Below, in pieces: positions 44,203-55,402 of a DNA stretch of 64,000 bases; position 1 is the first letter of the stretch, and each line of letters begins with the position of its first letter. The translations under genes and the position numbers were made by a program. The DNA lies in the NCBI RefSeq assembly GCF_035594125.1, contig NC_087185.1, positions 9,100,001 through 9,164,000 of the forward strand. Reading direction: 5' to 3'. This stretch comes from Scylla paramamosain. Taxonomy: Eukaryota; Arthropoda; Malacostraca; Decapoda; Portunidae. The notes below the pieces were generated by a model. The model worked only from the letters and a program-made list of their open reading frames with translations. It was not told the DNA's origin and did no database searches.

Positions 44203-47200
44203 GGATTTTTTTTCTTATTATGTAGGAAGGACACAGGCCAAGGGCAACAACAAAAAAAAAAAAAAAAAAGCCCACTGAGATGCCAGTCCCATAAAAGGGT
44301 CCAAAGCGGTAGTAAAAAATTGAAGGATAAGTGTCTTGAAACCTCCCACTTGAAGGAATTTAAGTCAGGAAGGTGGAAATACAGAAGCTGGCAGGGAGTT
44401 CTCGAGTTTACTAGAGAAAGGGATGAATGACTGAAAATACTGGTTCACTCTTGCATTAGAGAGGTGGACAGAATAGGGGTGCAAGAAGTCTTGCGCAGCG
44501 AGGCCGCGGGAGGAGGGGGGGCATGCTGTTGGCAAATTAGAAGAGCAGTTAGTATGAAAACAGTAGTAGAGGGCAGCTAGAGATGCCACATTGCGGCAAT
44601 GAGAGAGAGGCTGAAGACAGTTAGAGGAGAGGTGTTGATGAGATGAAAAGCTTTTGATTCCACCCTGTCTAGAAAAGCGGTACGAGTGGAACCCCCCCAG
44701 ACATGTGAAGCATACTCCATACATGGACGGATAAGGCCCTTGTATAGAGTTAGCAGGTGTGAGAGTGAGAAAAACTGGAAACGTCTCAGAACACCTAACT
44801 TTATAGAAGCTGTTTTAGCTAGAGATGAGATGTGAAGTTTCCAGTTCAGATTATAAGCAAAAGACAGACCGAGGACCAGTGTAGAAGAGGGGAGTCAGTT
44901 AAGCGACATTAAAGAAGAGGGGATAGTTGTCTGGAAGGTTGTCTCGAGTTGATAGATGGAGGAACTGAGTTTTTGAGGTATTGAACAATACCAAGTTTGC
45001 TCTGCCCCAATCAGAAATTTTAGAAGGATCAGAAGTCAGGCGTTCTGTGGCTTCCCTGCATGAAATGTTTACTTCCTAAAGTGTTGGACGTCTATGAAAA
45101 GACGTGGAAAAGTGCAGGGTGGTATTATCAGCGTAGGAGTGGATAGGACAAGAAGTTTGGTTTAGAAGGTCATTGATGAATAATAAGAAGAGAGTGGGTG
45201 ACAAGACAGAACCCTGATCAACACCACTGTTAGTAGATTTAGGAGAAGAACAGTGACCATCTACCACAGCAGCAATAGAACGGTCAGAAAGGAAACTTCA
45301 GATGAAGATACAGAGAGAAGGATAGAAGCTGTAGGAGGGTAGTTTGGAAATTAAAGCTTTGTGCCAGTCTCTATCAAAAGCTTTTGATATATCCAAGGCA
45401 ACAGCAAAAGTTTCACCAAAATCTCTAAAAGAAGATGACCAAGACTCAGTAAAGAAGGCCAGAAGATCACCAGTAGAGTGGCCTTGATGGAATCCATGCT
45501 GGCGATCAGATAGAAGGTTGTTTAGTGATAGATGTTTAAGAATCTTCCTGTTGAGCATAGATTCAAAAATTTTAGATAGGCAGGAAATTAAAGCAATAGG
45601 ATGGTAGTTTGAGGGATTAGAACGGTCACTCATTTTAGGAACAGGCTGAATGTAGGCAAACTTCCAGTAAGAAGGAAAGGTAGATGTTGACAGACAGAGC
45701 TGAAAGAGTTTGACTAGGCAAGGTGCAAGCATGGAGGCATGGTCTCGGAAAACAATAGGAGGGACCCCATCAGGTCCATAAACCTTCCAAGTTGGTTTAG
45801 GCTAGCGAGGGAATGAAAAACAACATTGTGAAGAATTTTAATAGGTAGCATGAAGTAGTCAGAGGGTGGAGGAGAGGGAGGAACAAACCCTGAATCGTCC
45901 AAGGTAGAGTTTTTAACAAAGGTTTGAGTGAAGAGTTCAGCTTTAGAGATAGATGTGATAGCAATGGTGCCATCTGGTTGAAATAAAGGAGGGAAAGAAG
46001 AAACAAAAGTTATTGGAGATATTTTTGGCTAGAGGGGAGTTAGATCTTGAAAGATTTTGACACTTTCTATTAGTGAAGGAGTACTTTGCTAGTTGGAGAA
46101 CAGACTTGGCATGGTTCCAGGCAGAAATATAAAGTGCCTGAGATTCTGGTGATGGAAGGCTTAAGTACCTTTTGCGGGCCACCTCTCTATCATGTATAGC
46201 ACAAGTACAAGCCATGTTAAACCAAGGGTTGGAAGGTTTAGGTCGAGAAAAAGATTGAGGAATGTTCACCTCCATGCCAAATACTATCACCTCTGTTATG
46301 CACTTGGCACACAAAGATGGGTCTCTGACACAGAAGCAGTAGTCATTCCAAGATGGTCTGGAATATGAGTAGGGTGTTGCACCAATTGCTCTAGGTCGTG
46401 GAGGCTAGCAAAGTTGAAAGCTAGTTTATCAGGATGGTCAATGAAGGGAGAGGAAAGCCAAAGCTGGTGGTGAACATTGAAGTCTCCAAGAATGGAGATC
46501 TCTGCAAAAGGGAAGATAATTCGACTGTGCTCTACTTTGGAAGTTAAGTAGTCAAAGAATTTCTTATAGTCAGAGGAGTTAGGTGAGAGGTATACAGCAC
46601 AGATAAATTCAGTTTGATAGTGACTCTGTAGTCGTAGCCAGATGGTGGAAAGCTTGGAAGATTTAAGAGTGTGGGCATGAGAGCAGGTTAAGTCATTGCG
46701 TACATAAATGCAACATCCAGCTTTGGATTGAAAATGAGGATAGAGAAAGTAGGAGGGAACAGACACCTGAGTTTCAGTGAGGAAAAGAAGAAGAGGTGGT
46801 GTTCTACACATTGAAAATTAGATCTTAGACCGGGAATGTTGCGAAGTTAATGAAGAAAAAGTTGAGGGGGGGTGTCAAGACACTTAGGGTCATTATTAGA
46901 AGAGCAGTCTGACCTGGGGACATTTGTGGTCCTCTCCCGAGATGGGGACTATGAGGCTGGTGTAGGAGTCGTAATGATAATTTTGAATTTTTCAGTGAAG
47001 GTGTGTGTGTGTTATTAGGTGCTTGTAGTTTTGTGTGTAGGAAGAGAGTTGTCTTTTAGAGGGCAGGCTGTGACTGCCCCCTAGTGTTGTGAGACACAAA
47101 GGGAAACGTTCAGTGAGGTCACAGCTGGTTTTAATGATAATTTCACAGCACCCCTTGATCCATTGCTTTAGACCTCACTGGGAGTAATTATCATTTCAGC

Positions 47201-47220
47201 AGGTGCCTACTGCCTCCTCC
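44203..47220 (-). mobile_element. LINE family A, copy 5: near full-length, both ends present
   Basis: The 3' tail is the T-rich stretch at 44206-44270 (plus strand), with 'gaaggacacaggccaagggc'. The 5' end is 'gcaggtgcctactgcctcct' at about 47199-47218, the same terminus as copy 4. Between lie the 5' UTR, endonuclease and reverse transcriptase remnants in the order seen in copy 2. Confidence 0.85.
44365..46811 (-). pseudogene. LINE family A endonuclease-RT ORF, inactivated (copy 5)
   Basis: Pieces in order are endonuclease ('LLLFLTETQ', '[11 protein letters not shown]' about 46811-46296), linker ('[13 protein letters not shown]' about 46314-45943), RT ('[15 protein letters not shown]', 'NYHPIALIS', 'RQHGFHQGHST', 'DISKAFDRDWHK' 45732-45298; 'GVDQGSVLSP', 'HSYADNTTL' 45267-45076) and the C-terminal region ('YGVCFTCLGG' 44724-44365). 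The catalytic Y-A-D-D reads Y-A-D-N and frames are broken at least four times. A segment of about 300 bp in the endonuclease (between 46340 and 46360) is missing compared with copy 2. Confidence 0.8.
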
Positions 47221-47889
47221 TGTAAATGGGATGGAAGGGACGGGGGATAAAGTTTGGGAGACATGAAGTACAGCTGTTAGAATGAAAGATGACGGGCAGA
47301 TTGTCTTGCTTTTGATGTTTATTGTGAGCAGGCTCCTCTTGCCTTTGATGATTTTTTTTGAGTAAAATGTTTTAACTTTGTTTATAATTTCAGCTTATGT
47401 ATTGTAAAGTGTAGTGGTGTTTGGTGTAGAACCTTCTGTGTTTCCTGTCTAGACTGTGTGGTGCTACCGTGCAAGGCCTACACCTGCCAGAATACCCCTC
47501 GTGGTTTGGGAGTGACTTGGATGACTTCCCTAATGTCCATGACTCAGGACGCAGTGGTCGACTCTCGACCTATCATCGCTGCCGGTAGTTATGTAGCTAA
47601 CATCCTGTTGGTAATGACCCCTCGCCCTGTGAGGGCAACTGCCATGCTCCATTGGTTATAAGCTTCCAGGTTAGCTTCACCTTCTGGTAGCATCTTGTCC
47701 GACATCCTCCCAGGATGACTTAGGGCACAGGAATCAGGGAGAGGAACAGGAGGGAACATGCTTGTGTGTGTGTGTGTGGTAATGTGTTTTTGTCTGTAGT
47801 GTAAATGTGTTGTTCTTTACCTATATGTGTATATCGGTTCAGGTTCTGGGTTACTTAATATTTTTGTTGTCTTTCTGAACCAGGAATGA
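47221..47889. other. Intergenic DNA, no gene seen
   Basis: Non-repetitive sequence with a short (TG)n at about 47763-47778. No recognisable frame. The downstream edge may be the 3' UTR of LINE family C. Confidence 0.4.
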
Positions 47890-49700
47890 TTTTCATTGTT
47901 GTTTTGGTTTTCTGTTTATCGTGATATGTATTTTGTGTCTTGCAATATAATTTCTAATTTGTTTTTTTGTTTGCATTGCACGCTTGTAAAGTAATGTGTT
48001 TATTGGTGTGACATTGGTGATTATGTGTAATTCTTCTGATGTGTAGGTGTATGGGTGTTTATCATTGTGAGTGAAACTCAATGCTTTATTTTGAGTTTTT
48101 TTAAATTTTGCTAGTGCTGTTTTTGCTGGTAATATTGGGTAGGGTGGGTATGTTAAGATGGGTAGTGCACATGATTTTATTAAGTGGAGTTTAAGTTTTT
48201 TTTTATCTAATTTTTCAAATCTTTTAATTGTTTGCAATGCCAATTCAGCTTTTCTCTTATTGTGATTTATTTGTCTATTATATCCTCTATTGCCTATATG
48301 GAATCTGAGTATGTTTGCAGTTTGAGCATATGGAATTATTTGGTTATTAACTGATATTGGTTTAGTTTTATTAATGGCTATGGGTACAATAGCAAATTTA
48401 TTCATGTTTGTTTTAATTTTTCAGTTGTTTTCAAAGTTGTTTATTGTTTCAATTTATCTTTCTATCTTTCTTTGGAGGCATCTTTTGTTTTTCCCTGGTT
48501 GGCATATAATGTGTGTTTCATCATCAGCATAAGCAATATTGGTACAGTGTGGTCCTGCTTTCGGTATGTCAGATTTGCATATGTTGAAAAGTGCTGGTGA
48601 TAAATTGCTTCCCTGAGGCACACTACTTAGCAGTGGGAATGGATGACCCTCAAGTTTTGTGAGTATAATTTTGCCTAATCTGTTGTCAAAAAAATTACTT
48701 AGCAGTTTGATATACAGTGGATGTAGACGTTGTTTTGTTAATTTGTATGTTAACCCATTATGCCAAACTTTGTCAAATGCTTTTGATATGTCTCTGGTAA
48801 CTATTGTGCAGATCTTGTTTTGTGTGAGAGAGTTGGCTATTGTTTCTTAAAGTTGGTATAGCTGTGTTTATAGACCTGTGTTATCTGAAGCCGTGTTGTG
48901 AAGGTGGTATAAAGTTGTTGCGTTCTAGGTGTGATTTGAGTCTGTTGTTTATTATTTTTTCATATAATTTTCCAAGGACTTCCAGTAATGAAATTGGTCT
49001 TTAGTTGATGGGGTTTGTAGGGGTTTTGTTAGGTTTAGGGATTAATTTAATTTTTGCGTGTTTGCATATCTCAGGGAAGTAACCCATTGATGGGGAGATA
49101 TTAAAAGTTCTGATAATTTTTGTATAGTTATTGGTGGTAAGTTTTGAAGAATAGTTTTGCTTATTTTTTATTGTCCTGGCATGTTGTTTTTTACTTTTTC
49201 TATTGTTTGCTGTAGTGCTTCTGTTGTGATTTTTGTTAATAGTGGGTCAGGATTACTTAAGCGTGTTAAGTCTCCGTTGTGGAAAGGTAAAAATTTTTCT
49301 TAGTGTGTATTCATGTAGTTATTAATTGTGATGTCTGCATTTTGGTTGAAATTTTTATTTTCTTTGGGAGTTATTTTGAATGTCTGACTCCGTATGTTTC
49401 TGAATATGATTTCTTTTTCTTCTTCATTGTAAACTTTGTTATTATTGTGTATAATGTATGGTGTGCTGGGGGTGCGGTGTCCTTTGTACATTTTGATATG
49501 TCTCCAGAATGTTTTAGGATCTTTGTATAGATGTTTCATTCTCTGTATTTTACTTTCCCAGTTTCTGTTTTGTTGGGTTTAGTATTCTGTTTTAATAGCA
49601 AGTTGTATTATTTTTAGTGTTTTGTATATTTGTCTAGTTCATCCAGTTTGGTTGCAATTGTCTATTAAGTTTTGTACCCAGAAATGTAAATTTTTTATTG
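47890..49700 (-). mobile_element. LINE family C: AT-rich jockey-like reverse transcriptase remnant
   Basis: Minus-strand RT order: 'LYKDPKTFWRHIK' (49539-49300), then in broken frames 'KLIPKPNKTP', 'RPISLLEVLGKLYEK', 'DISKAFDKVWHNGL', 'SSVPQGSNLSPALFN' and 'IAYADDETHII' (about 49100-48500). The C-terminal 170-codon frame is 48405-47893 ('KKLKLHLIKSCALPILTYP', 'KTALAKFKKTQNKALSF'). The catalytic Y-A-D-D is intact, but stops and frameshifts interrupt the ORF. It is very AT-rich compared with LINE-A. The 5' part with endonuclease was not found. Confidence 0.8.
47893..48405 (-). pseudogene. C-terminal frame of LINE family C
   Basis: 170 open codons following the RT active site region, with a 'YPPYPILPAKTALAKFKKTQNKAL'-type thumb/C-terminal arrangement (shown here only in part) common to jockey-like LINEs. 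It ends with a stop at 47893. A fragment of a polyprotein and not an independent gene. Confidence 0.7.
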
Positions 49701-49964
49701 TATTATTTATTATTGATTTTTTTTTCTATTTTATGTGTTGTGTTTGGTAAGTGGTTTTGCATTTGCTGTTGTGACTATGTATGTCCAGTGTACTATGGCA
49801 GAGTCTAGTTTGTGTGTGGACATGGCTGGATTTGTGTTTATGTATGATTAATACATATACATATTATACATAATGTATGATTAATACAAAATAATACAAA
49901 AAGTGTTGTAGATTTGCATTTATCAAATAAATTAATTAGCAAGTACCAAAGCCTTTTGTAGCAC

Positions 49965-49971
<7 letters not shown>

Positions 49972-50055
<84 letters not shown>
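49972..50055. repeat. (TA)n microsatellite
   Basis: About 84 bp of TA. Confidence 0.97.
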
Positions 50056-50061
<6 letters not shown>

Positions 50062-50158
50062 GATAAGTATAGCCAGGGCCTATAAAGGTCAACTATATGT
50101 ACAAAAATTCATAGGTCACCACAAAACATGAACTTTATCTTTTATACTTTAAGTAATA

Positions 50159-50537
50159 CAGTAAAATCCCTCTCATCCGGCATTCGAGTATCTGGCACAT
50201 TTTTTCCCGAGCCTTAAAATCAATAAAAAATCAATGTGTACTCTTAAAATCGATTAAAATTCCCGCACAAGGCATACTTTGTCCCCTCACCACCAGAGCA
50301 CACTGCTTCATGCCACCCACGGCCCACTGCACTGTGTTTACTCAATGACTCAGTCCCGCGTGTGCACTGTTTATCACCTGACGCCTTCATCATGCCTAAA
50401 GTTGTAGAAAAGAGGAAGCGTGTTGTTATGGTAAGATGCATGAGTGTAGGGTGGTGATTGTGGACATAATTTCACTTCTATTCAAGTATCCAGCATGTCG
50501 GCGGTCCCGTTGATGCCGGATAAGAGGGATTTTACTG
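50159..50537 (+). mobile_element. Short non-autonomous Tigger-like element, complete
   Basis: Termini CAGTAAAATCCCTCTCATCC (left) and, inverted, CAGTAAAATCCCTCTTATCC (right), flanked by TA on both sides (50157-50158, 50538-50539). The inverted repeats are about 25 bp. At about 50392 it keeps 'MPKVVEKRKRVV', the start of a Tigger-type transposase, before the deletion. It is the complete internally deleted counterpart of the partial copy at 31141. Confidence 0.9.
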
Positions 50538-50697
50538 TACTTCAAGTATTACTAAGGCATAGCGATTCAGCTACATAAAAGAAATAAAGAAATAGCACTA
50601 AATATTTTTTAACATTTTCAACAATGTGTTAATGTTTTGTGTTGGCCTTAAAGCACTCAGTGGCATGAGCCATGAACTGCCTGAATAAAACTAAAAA

Positions 50698-51027
50698 TTA
50701 ATGAAGTACATGAGACTTACCGTAGGTCAGTTGAAATGTGCTTCGAATTTTATGAAGCAAATCACCTCTGCTAGAAGGGAGCTTTCACATGAGATACGCT
50801 TTACTGCTTCACGCCACCAGACTTTAAAGAGTACGACCAACCACGTGAAAGTAAATGAACATTTTGCACTGTTAGAAATATGTAAGCCACAAGACGCTAC
50901 AGAGTGTAGGGAGGGAGAGGCGGGTATGTGAAAGATCCCTTCTAGCAGAGGTGATTTGCTTCATAAAATTCGAAGCACATTTCAACTAACCTACAGTAAG
51001 TTTCATGTACTTCATTAATTTTACATC
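50698..51027. repeat. 93-bp inverted repeat at the DIRS 3' side
   Basis: The arm at 50698-50790 (attaatgaagtacatgagac... to 'gctttcaca') is matched in reverse complement at 50935-51027 ('tgtgaaagatcccttctagc...' to 'gtacttcattaat') with few mismatches and a spacer of about 145 bp. A further partial repeat, 'aaatcac.acctctgctaga', follows at 51030-51051. The position fits a terminal repeat plus internal complementary region of a DIRS element. Confidence 0.85.
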
Positions 51028-51193
51028 GGCAAATCACACCTCTGCTAGAGGTCGCTTCGCCATGAGGTTTTGAAGTCATGTGGGTGTCATACTGTAGACA
51101 TGCAGTAACCAAACTACAACATAATAAGAAATTTACATAGCCATGGACCAGGTGACAAGAGACAACACCTCCTATGCAAACAAAATGAACAGA

Positions 51194-52694
51194 CTATTGA
51201 AGGACAGCATCTTGGAAAGGATCGTGACTCAGGACAATCTCCTTGTCATAGAATTTGGCAAAAATGGCAGCCCTGGACCACCCAGCCCTTGCCATGATGT
51301 ATCCAATCGGTAGAGCCATGGCTTTGGCTTTTGATGCAGCTGCAGGCCGAACACTGCCCGCTGAATACTGGCTGGAGTCTATGCCCAACAGAGAGAGCAC
51401 TGTTTGAATCCATCTTGCAACAGTGTCCCTCGTTACATGCTTGTGGGGCTTGATAAAACTTAGGAGTAACTTCCCATTCTCCTGATTTGCAGAATTTCTG
51501 AACTCCTCTGTCCTAGCAATATACATTTTCAGAGTTTCACACACACACACACAATCTAATGTCTGTAGAATATGCTTTAAAGGTCACAAACCACACATTG
51601 AACTTTGGCCTGCACTGTTTAATAGTTTCCCCTAACCAAACACAAACAGAATCCTGCCCAAAACTAATATTCCTCAGCAACAAACAGTGCAGAGTTTGTA
51701 TTCTGGCAGCCTGCGTAAGTGCCATCAACATCACAAGCTTCAGTGTTAAGTCCTTTAAAGAGAGGGAGGACAAAGGATCCATGGCATGCAGATGCTGTAG
51801 CACCTGCTGAACATCCCAAGTTCTTGTATACCTAGGGACAGACGGCCGCAAGTTAAAAACTCCCCTGAAGAACCTGGTGACAAGAAGATGGCTTCCTGCA
51901 CTGCAACCATCCACAGTAATCCCCAGGGAGGAAAGTGCACCCCTGGCAGTGTTGATTGACGTATAACCAACACCTCTGTGGAAAGTGACAGACAGAAAAT
52001 TCACAACATCAGTTACAGTGGGAGCAAAGGGATCAATGTTCCGGCTACTACAAAACTGTAGCCACCTGTTGACATGTGGCTGGTACTGCCTCGCAGTCGC
52101 AGGTCTCCAGGAGGCAAGGATGATGTCCGTACCTGTGTGAGAAATGCCCGTCTCGCAGACATTGCCGGATAAGAGGCAAGCCATCAGTCGGGTGTGTCGT
52201 AGAATGGGGTGTTCCTCCTCCGTTGATGGGTGACGCAAGATGTGTGCCCCCCTCAGAATCAGCCGTGGTTCCTTGACCAGCAAAGTGAGTAGAGTCCCCA
52301 TCCAGGGCTGGGACGGCCAGAGAGGCAACACCATCCACCCCTTCGCTGACTCTGCTCGAATTTTCTGTAGGCACCTGGCAATCAGAGCAAAGAGTGGGAA
52401 AAGGTGGATTAGGTCAAACTGCAACCAGCAGATGGAAAAGGCATCAAAATGTTCTGCATCTGGGTCAGGTTTCCAGGAGCAGAAATGAGTCACTTGAGCA
52501 TTCAGTCTAGAAGCAAAGAGATCAATGCTCGGAACCCCAAATACTTCAGAAAGGGCCCTAAAGAGTTCTTCATTCAATTTCCACTCATGCCTGTCATTGA
52601 ATGTCCGAGATGCAGCATCTGCCTTGAGATTGACTTTACCCGGTACATGAGAGCAGGTAAGCCAGGTATCATTCACCCATTCACCGCACACCAC
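51194..52694 (-). pseudogene. DIRS tyrosine recombinase (YR) region
   Basis: Two frames overlap at a (GT)n run near 51540. The first (52694-51537) begins with the RNase H tail ('HVPGKVNLKADAASR'). It continues with the DIRS connector ('VPSIDLFASRLN', 'AYP'-like 'PLFALIARCLQKIR') and the recombinase N-terminal and first catalytic part ('SWRPATARQYQPHVNRW', 'VNFLSVTFHRGVGYTSINTARGALS', 'LMALTQAARIQTL'). The second (51550-51194) has the C-terminal catalytic part 'GSVRPAAASKAKA' and 'AGWSRAAIFAKFYDK' (candidate nucleophile Tyr). The family usually has His where this copy has Gly before 'SVR'. The (GT)n frameshift and that substitution suggest loss of function. Confidence 0.8.
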
Positions 52695-52978
52695 TCCTAA
52701 AGGTTACGGCAAGTGTCATTACACAGTGAGGACCGTGTGCCGCCCATTTCATTGACATAGTTCACTGCTGTCGTGTTATCACAAAACACCCGAACATGTC
52801 GTCCTTTGAGAAGAGGTGCAAATGAGCGCACTACCTGGAAGATGGCTTTGAGTTGCTTTGCGTTGATGTGCAAGGAAGATTCTGATAATGACCATCTCCC
52901 ATTAACTTTTTGTTGATTGAGGTGGCCACCCCAACCTAAATTCGATGAATCAGTATACAGTTCCAATTCTGTACCCTT
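52600..52978 (-). pseudogene. DIRS RNase H region
   Basis: 'LYTDSSNLGWGGHL' (first catalytic Asp), 'INAKQLKAIFQVV' and 'VFCDNTTAVNYVNEMGG' (catalytic Asp), followed after a frame break near 52697 by the conserved tail 'HVPGKVNLKADAASR'. It is in the same frame as the preceding reverse transcriptase, separated only by a TAG codon at 52979-52981. Confidence 0.8.
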
Positions 52979-53932
52979 CTAAAAAATCTGTCTGTTTTGC
53001 AATGCAATGTGAGATACCCACCAAAGCAAGTCCAATCTCATCTCATGAGTGACCACCATCCACTTGTCAAAGTTACCTTTTGCGTTTTTTAATGCAGCAA
53101 TCTTAGCACATTCTAACCGCCTGTAATGCAGTTTCCCCATCTCTGCTGCTGGAACGGCTGCAACTAATAGCCCAACAACTCTGGCCACATTCCGAATTTT
53201 GGCTCTGTCACTATGTAACAATTCCTCACAGCATTGTAGTATCTTGTGTATCCTACGGTCAGGTAATGTTACTGTCATAGTCTCAGAATCTATAATTTTC
53301 CCCAAATACTCCAAGCGCTTGGTGGGGACCAAGACAGATTTGCCTTCGTTAATGCAGAAACCTAACTTCTTGGGCAAGTCAACAGTGGCCCGCACACTCT
53401 CAAAACATCCATCAAAAGTGCTGTGACAAATAAGAGTATCATCAATGAAACTCGTGATGATATGTCCCTTCTCTCTAAGTACAGCAAAAACATGTTTCAT
53501 TAATTTAGTGAACTGATGGGGACCATCCGCAACCCCATTAAGGAGACACGTGAATTGATAAATTTTTCCTTGCCACTTGACACACACAAAACATTGTTGC
53601 TCCTCAGCTATCTTAACAGAATAATAGGCGTACCGCAAATCGACAGAGGCCATGAAGACACTGCTGTTAACAAGTCGAATCGCCTGCTCAAAATTTTCCA
53701 TCTTGAAGTGTTTGTAGTCTAAAAATTTATTAAATTTTGCCAGGTTAAGGATCATCCTAAACCCACCATCCTTCTTCCATCTTAAGAAAATAGAGGAGAG
53801 AATTTGTCCCTCCTGTCTCTGGGTTTCCTTGATAACCCCCAGACCCAAAAGCTGTACAATTTCCTTTTCCTCGACATTAAACATATACTCAACTTCTTCA
53901 GCAAAATAAGGGACCAACGTTAGCAACATCAA
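52979..53932 (-). pseudogene. DIRS reverse transcriptase
   Basis: 317-codon frame with RT landmarks in order: 'SSIFLRWKKDGGFRMILNLA', 'FMASVDLRYAYYSVKI' (first catalytic Asp region), 'LLNGVADGPHQFTKLM', 'SFIDDTLICH' (active site F-I-D-D, as in DIRS-type RTs) and 'LGFCINEGKSVLVPTKRLEYLG'. Upstream coding sequence lies in another frame (break near 53905) and the end is a premature TAG before RNase H. It copies element RNA to DNA in a functional relative. Probably inactive here. Confidence 0.85.
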
Positions 53933-54067
53933 TATCTAAATGGCAATGCTGAACAATATCTAAAATATTTGGATCACTGGTAATGGCATGCCACTCAAAA
54001 TTGTGAAGTCTGCCAGCTTGAAAAGGATGACTCACCTCAGTTACTGCCGGGGATTGTAACCCCGGCC

Positions 54068-55214
54068 TCAGGAGTTTTTTGTCTCAGGACCCTGCCATGA
54101 GAAGGATTGCCGGTGCTCACTCCAGGAACCATGCGTGCATTGGCCATATGGATTAAACCTGGACTTAAAACCCCTGTATGGCAGTTTCCCAGAAGAGCCC
54201 CTAAACTTGCCAGGACCAAACTTCGAGGTAAAGAGCGGTTTCCTCGGAGCAATCTTACTCCTTAACTTCTCAGACTCCTCAATGTGCTTGGCCGAGAGTG
54301 AGACATCATCCCCAAACAAAAGACGAGTCATGGGCACCTTGTCTGAACAGAGGTGAGCATACTTCTGGTTAATTTTATGGGATGAACCGGCAAGCCAGGT
54401 TGTTCTTGTGATTAGCATGACCCAGGAATGCCAGGGCACCATTAAGCATGCCCACTTCCTGGGCAACATCTGGTTGGCCAGTCTGGGCTATCTTGTCAAG
54501 CACTGTGAGTAAAGTAGTCAAAATTGTGGCAGCTTTAATAATGTCTTTTCCAACATCCTTCAAACGGAAGTCTGCCTTCTTGGCATCTGTCTTCAGTGCA
54601 TCTAAAACTTGCGAGTTGCAATCCACAGGCACTAAGGCATGACAGTTGTCTGGCCTCTTGGCTGCAGCATCCTCCAAAATCTCCTTATACTCCTCCTCTC
54701 ACAAGCCGTGAGCAAATACATGGTTAACCATATCAGCAACATGCTGGTCAATACCATCAGACACCTCATCCACAGGACCGTAAGCCCTGACACACTGCAG
54801 GAGAACACTGTCAGGCTGCCCATCATCCTGTGAAACACAATCATCACTGGAAAGGTAATGCTCAGCTGGAGTAAAGCCAGAAAATCCCGTGGACACGCCC
54901 GAGAGAGGCACCACATGGCCAGCAGGGCCAATGTTTACATCAGCGGCCGCCGCGGTGTCATCAGCCCTCTGACTGGGGCCTAAGTTTCTTTCCTCCTTCA
55001 ATTTCTCCATATCGCTACATAAAGCAGCCAAAGCATCCATCACCATGTGCCAGGGCGGCACAGATGCCTCATCCCGTGAGGTAGAAGGCAAGGAATGTCT
55101 GTGCTGGGAAGCCGAGTCACCGCCATCACCAGAGACGTGACCTTGGGGCCTTTTGTTTTCACCCTGAAGAGCCTCCCGCTGAGAAGGGCTGCTCCTGGAG
55201 CTAGTCCTATGCAA
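54068..55214 (-). pseudogene. DIRS gag-like region
   Basis: The first frame (55214-54699) is Ser/Gln-rich, then acidic, ending at a TGA. The same frame continues directly after the TGA (to 54375) with 'VPVDCNSQVLDALKTDAKKADFRLKDVG'-type helical sequence, given here only in part. After a frameshift near 54400, a basic Arg/Lys/Gly-rich C-terminus follows ('KYAHLCSDKVPMTRLLFG', 'GKFRGSSGKLPYRGF'). Its position before RT and its composition fit a DIRS gag. There is no zinc knuckle. Breaks indicate a dead copy. Confidence 0.65.
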
Positions 55215-55402
55215 GGATCCTTTGTAGAGCGGGGATCGGTACAGAAACTTCCAGACAGGTGCCGTGAGTTTATTTGTGGGCGCTGTTCACAGGCGCAGTT
55301 AGATTCCTCAGACACAGTCACAGCAAATGTACAACAACAGAGGCCTGCCAACAACCAATTAAGTGAATACGAAATCCTACACAAAATTAGCGGACACATC
55401 AC

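Larger units (their letters stand above)
50698..55402 (-). mobile_element. DIRS-like (tyrosine-recombinase) retrotransposon, degraded
   Basis: Minus-strand order is gag-like region (55214-54068), reverse transcriptase (53932-52979), RNase H (52978-52600), tyrosine recombinase (about 52500-51194), then an inverted-repeat region (50698-51027). This matches DIRS1-type elements, which use a tyrosine recombinase instead of a DDE integrase and end in inverted repeats with an internal complementary region. Several nonsense and frameshift breaks show it is dead. I could not find the far (left) terminal repeat, so the outer boundary at the gag side is uncertain. Confidence 0.85.

Noticed and set aside
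47458..47661. 67-codon plus-strand frame
   Set aside because: Short, no motif, between LINE copies.
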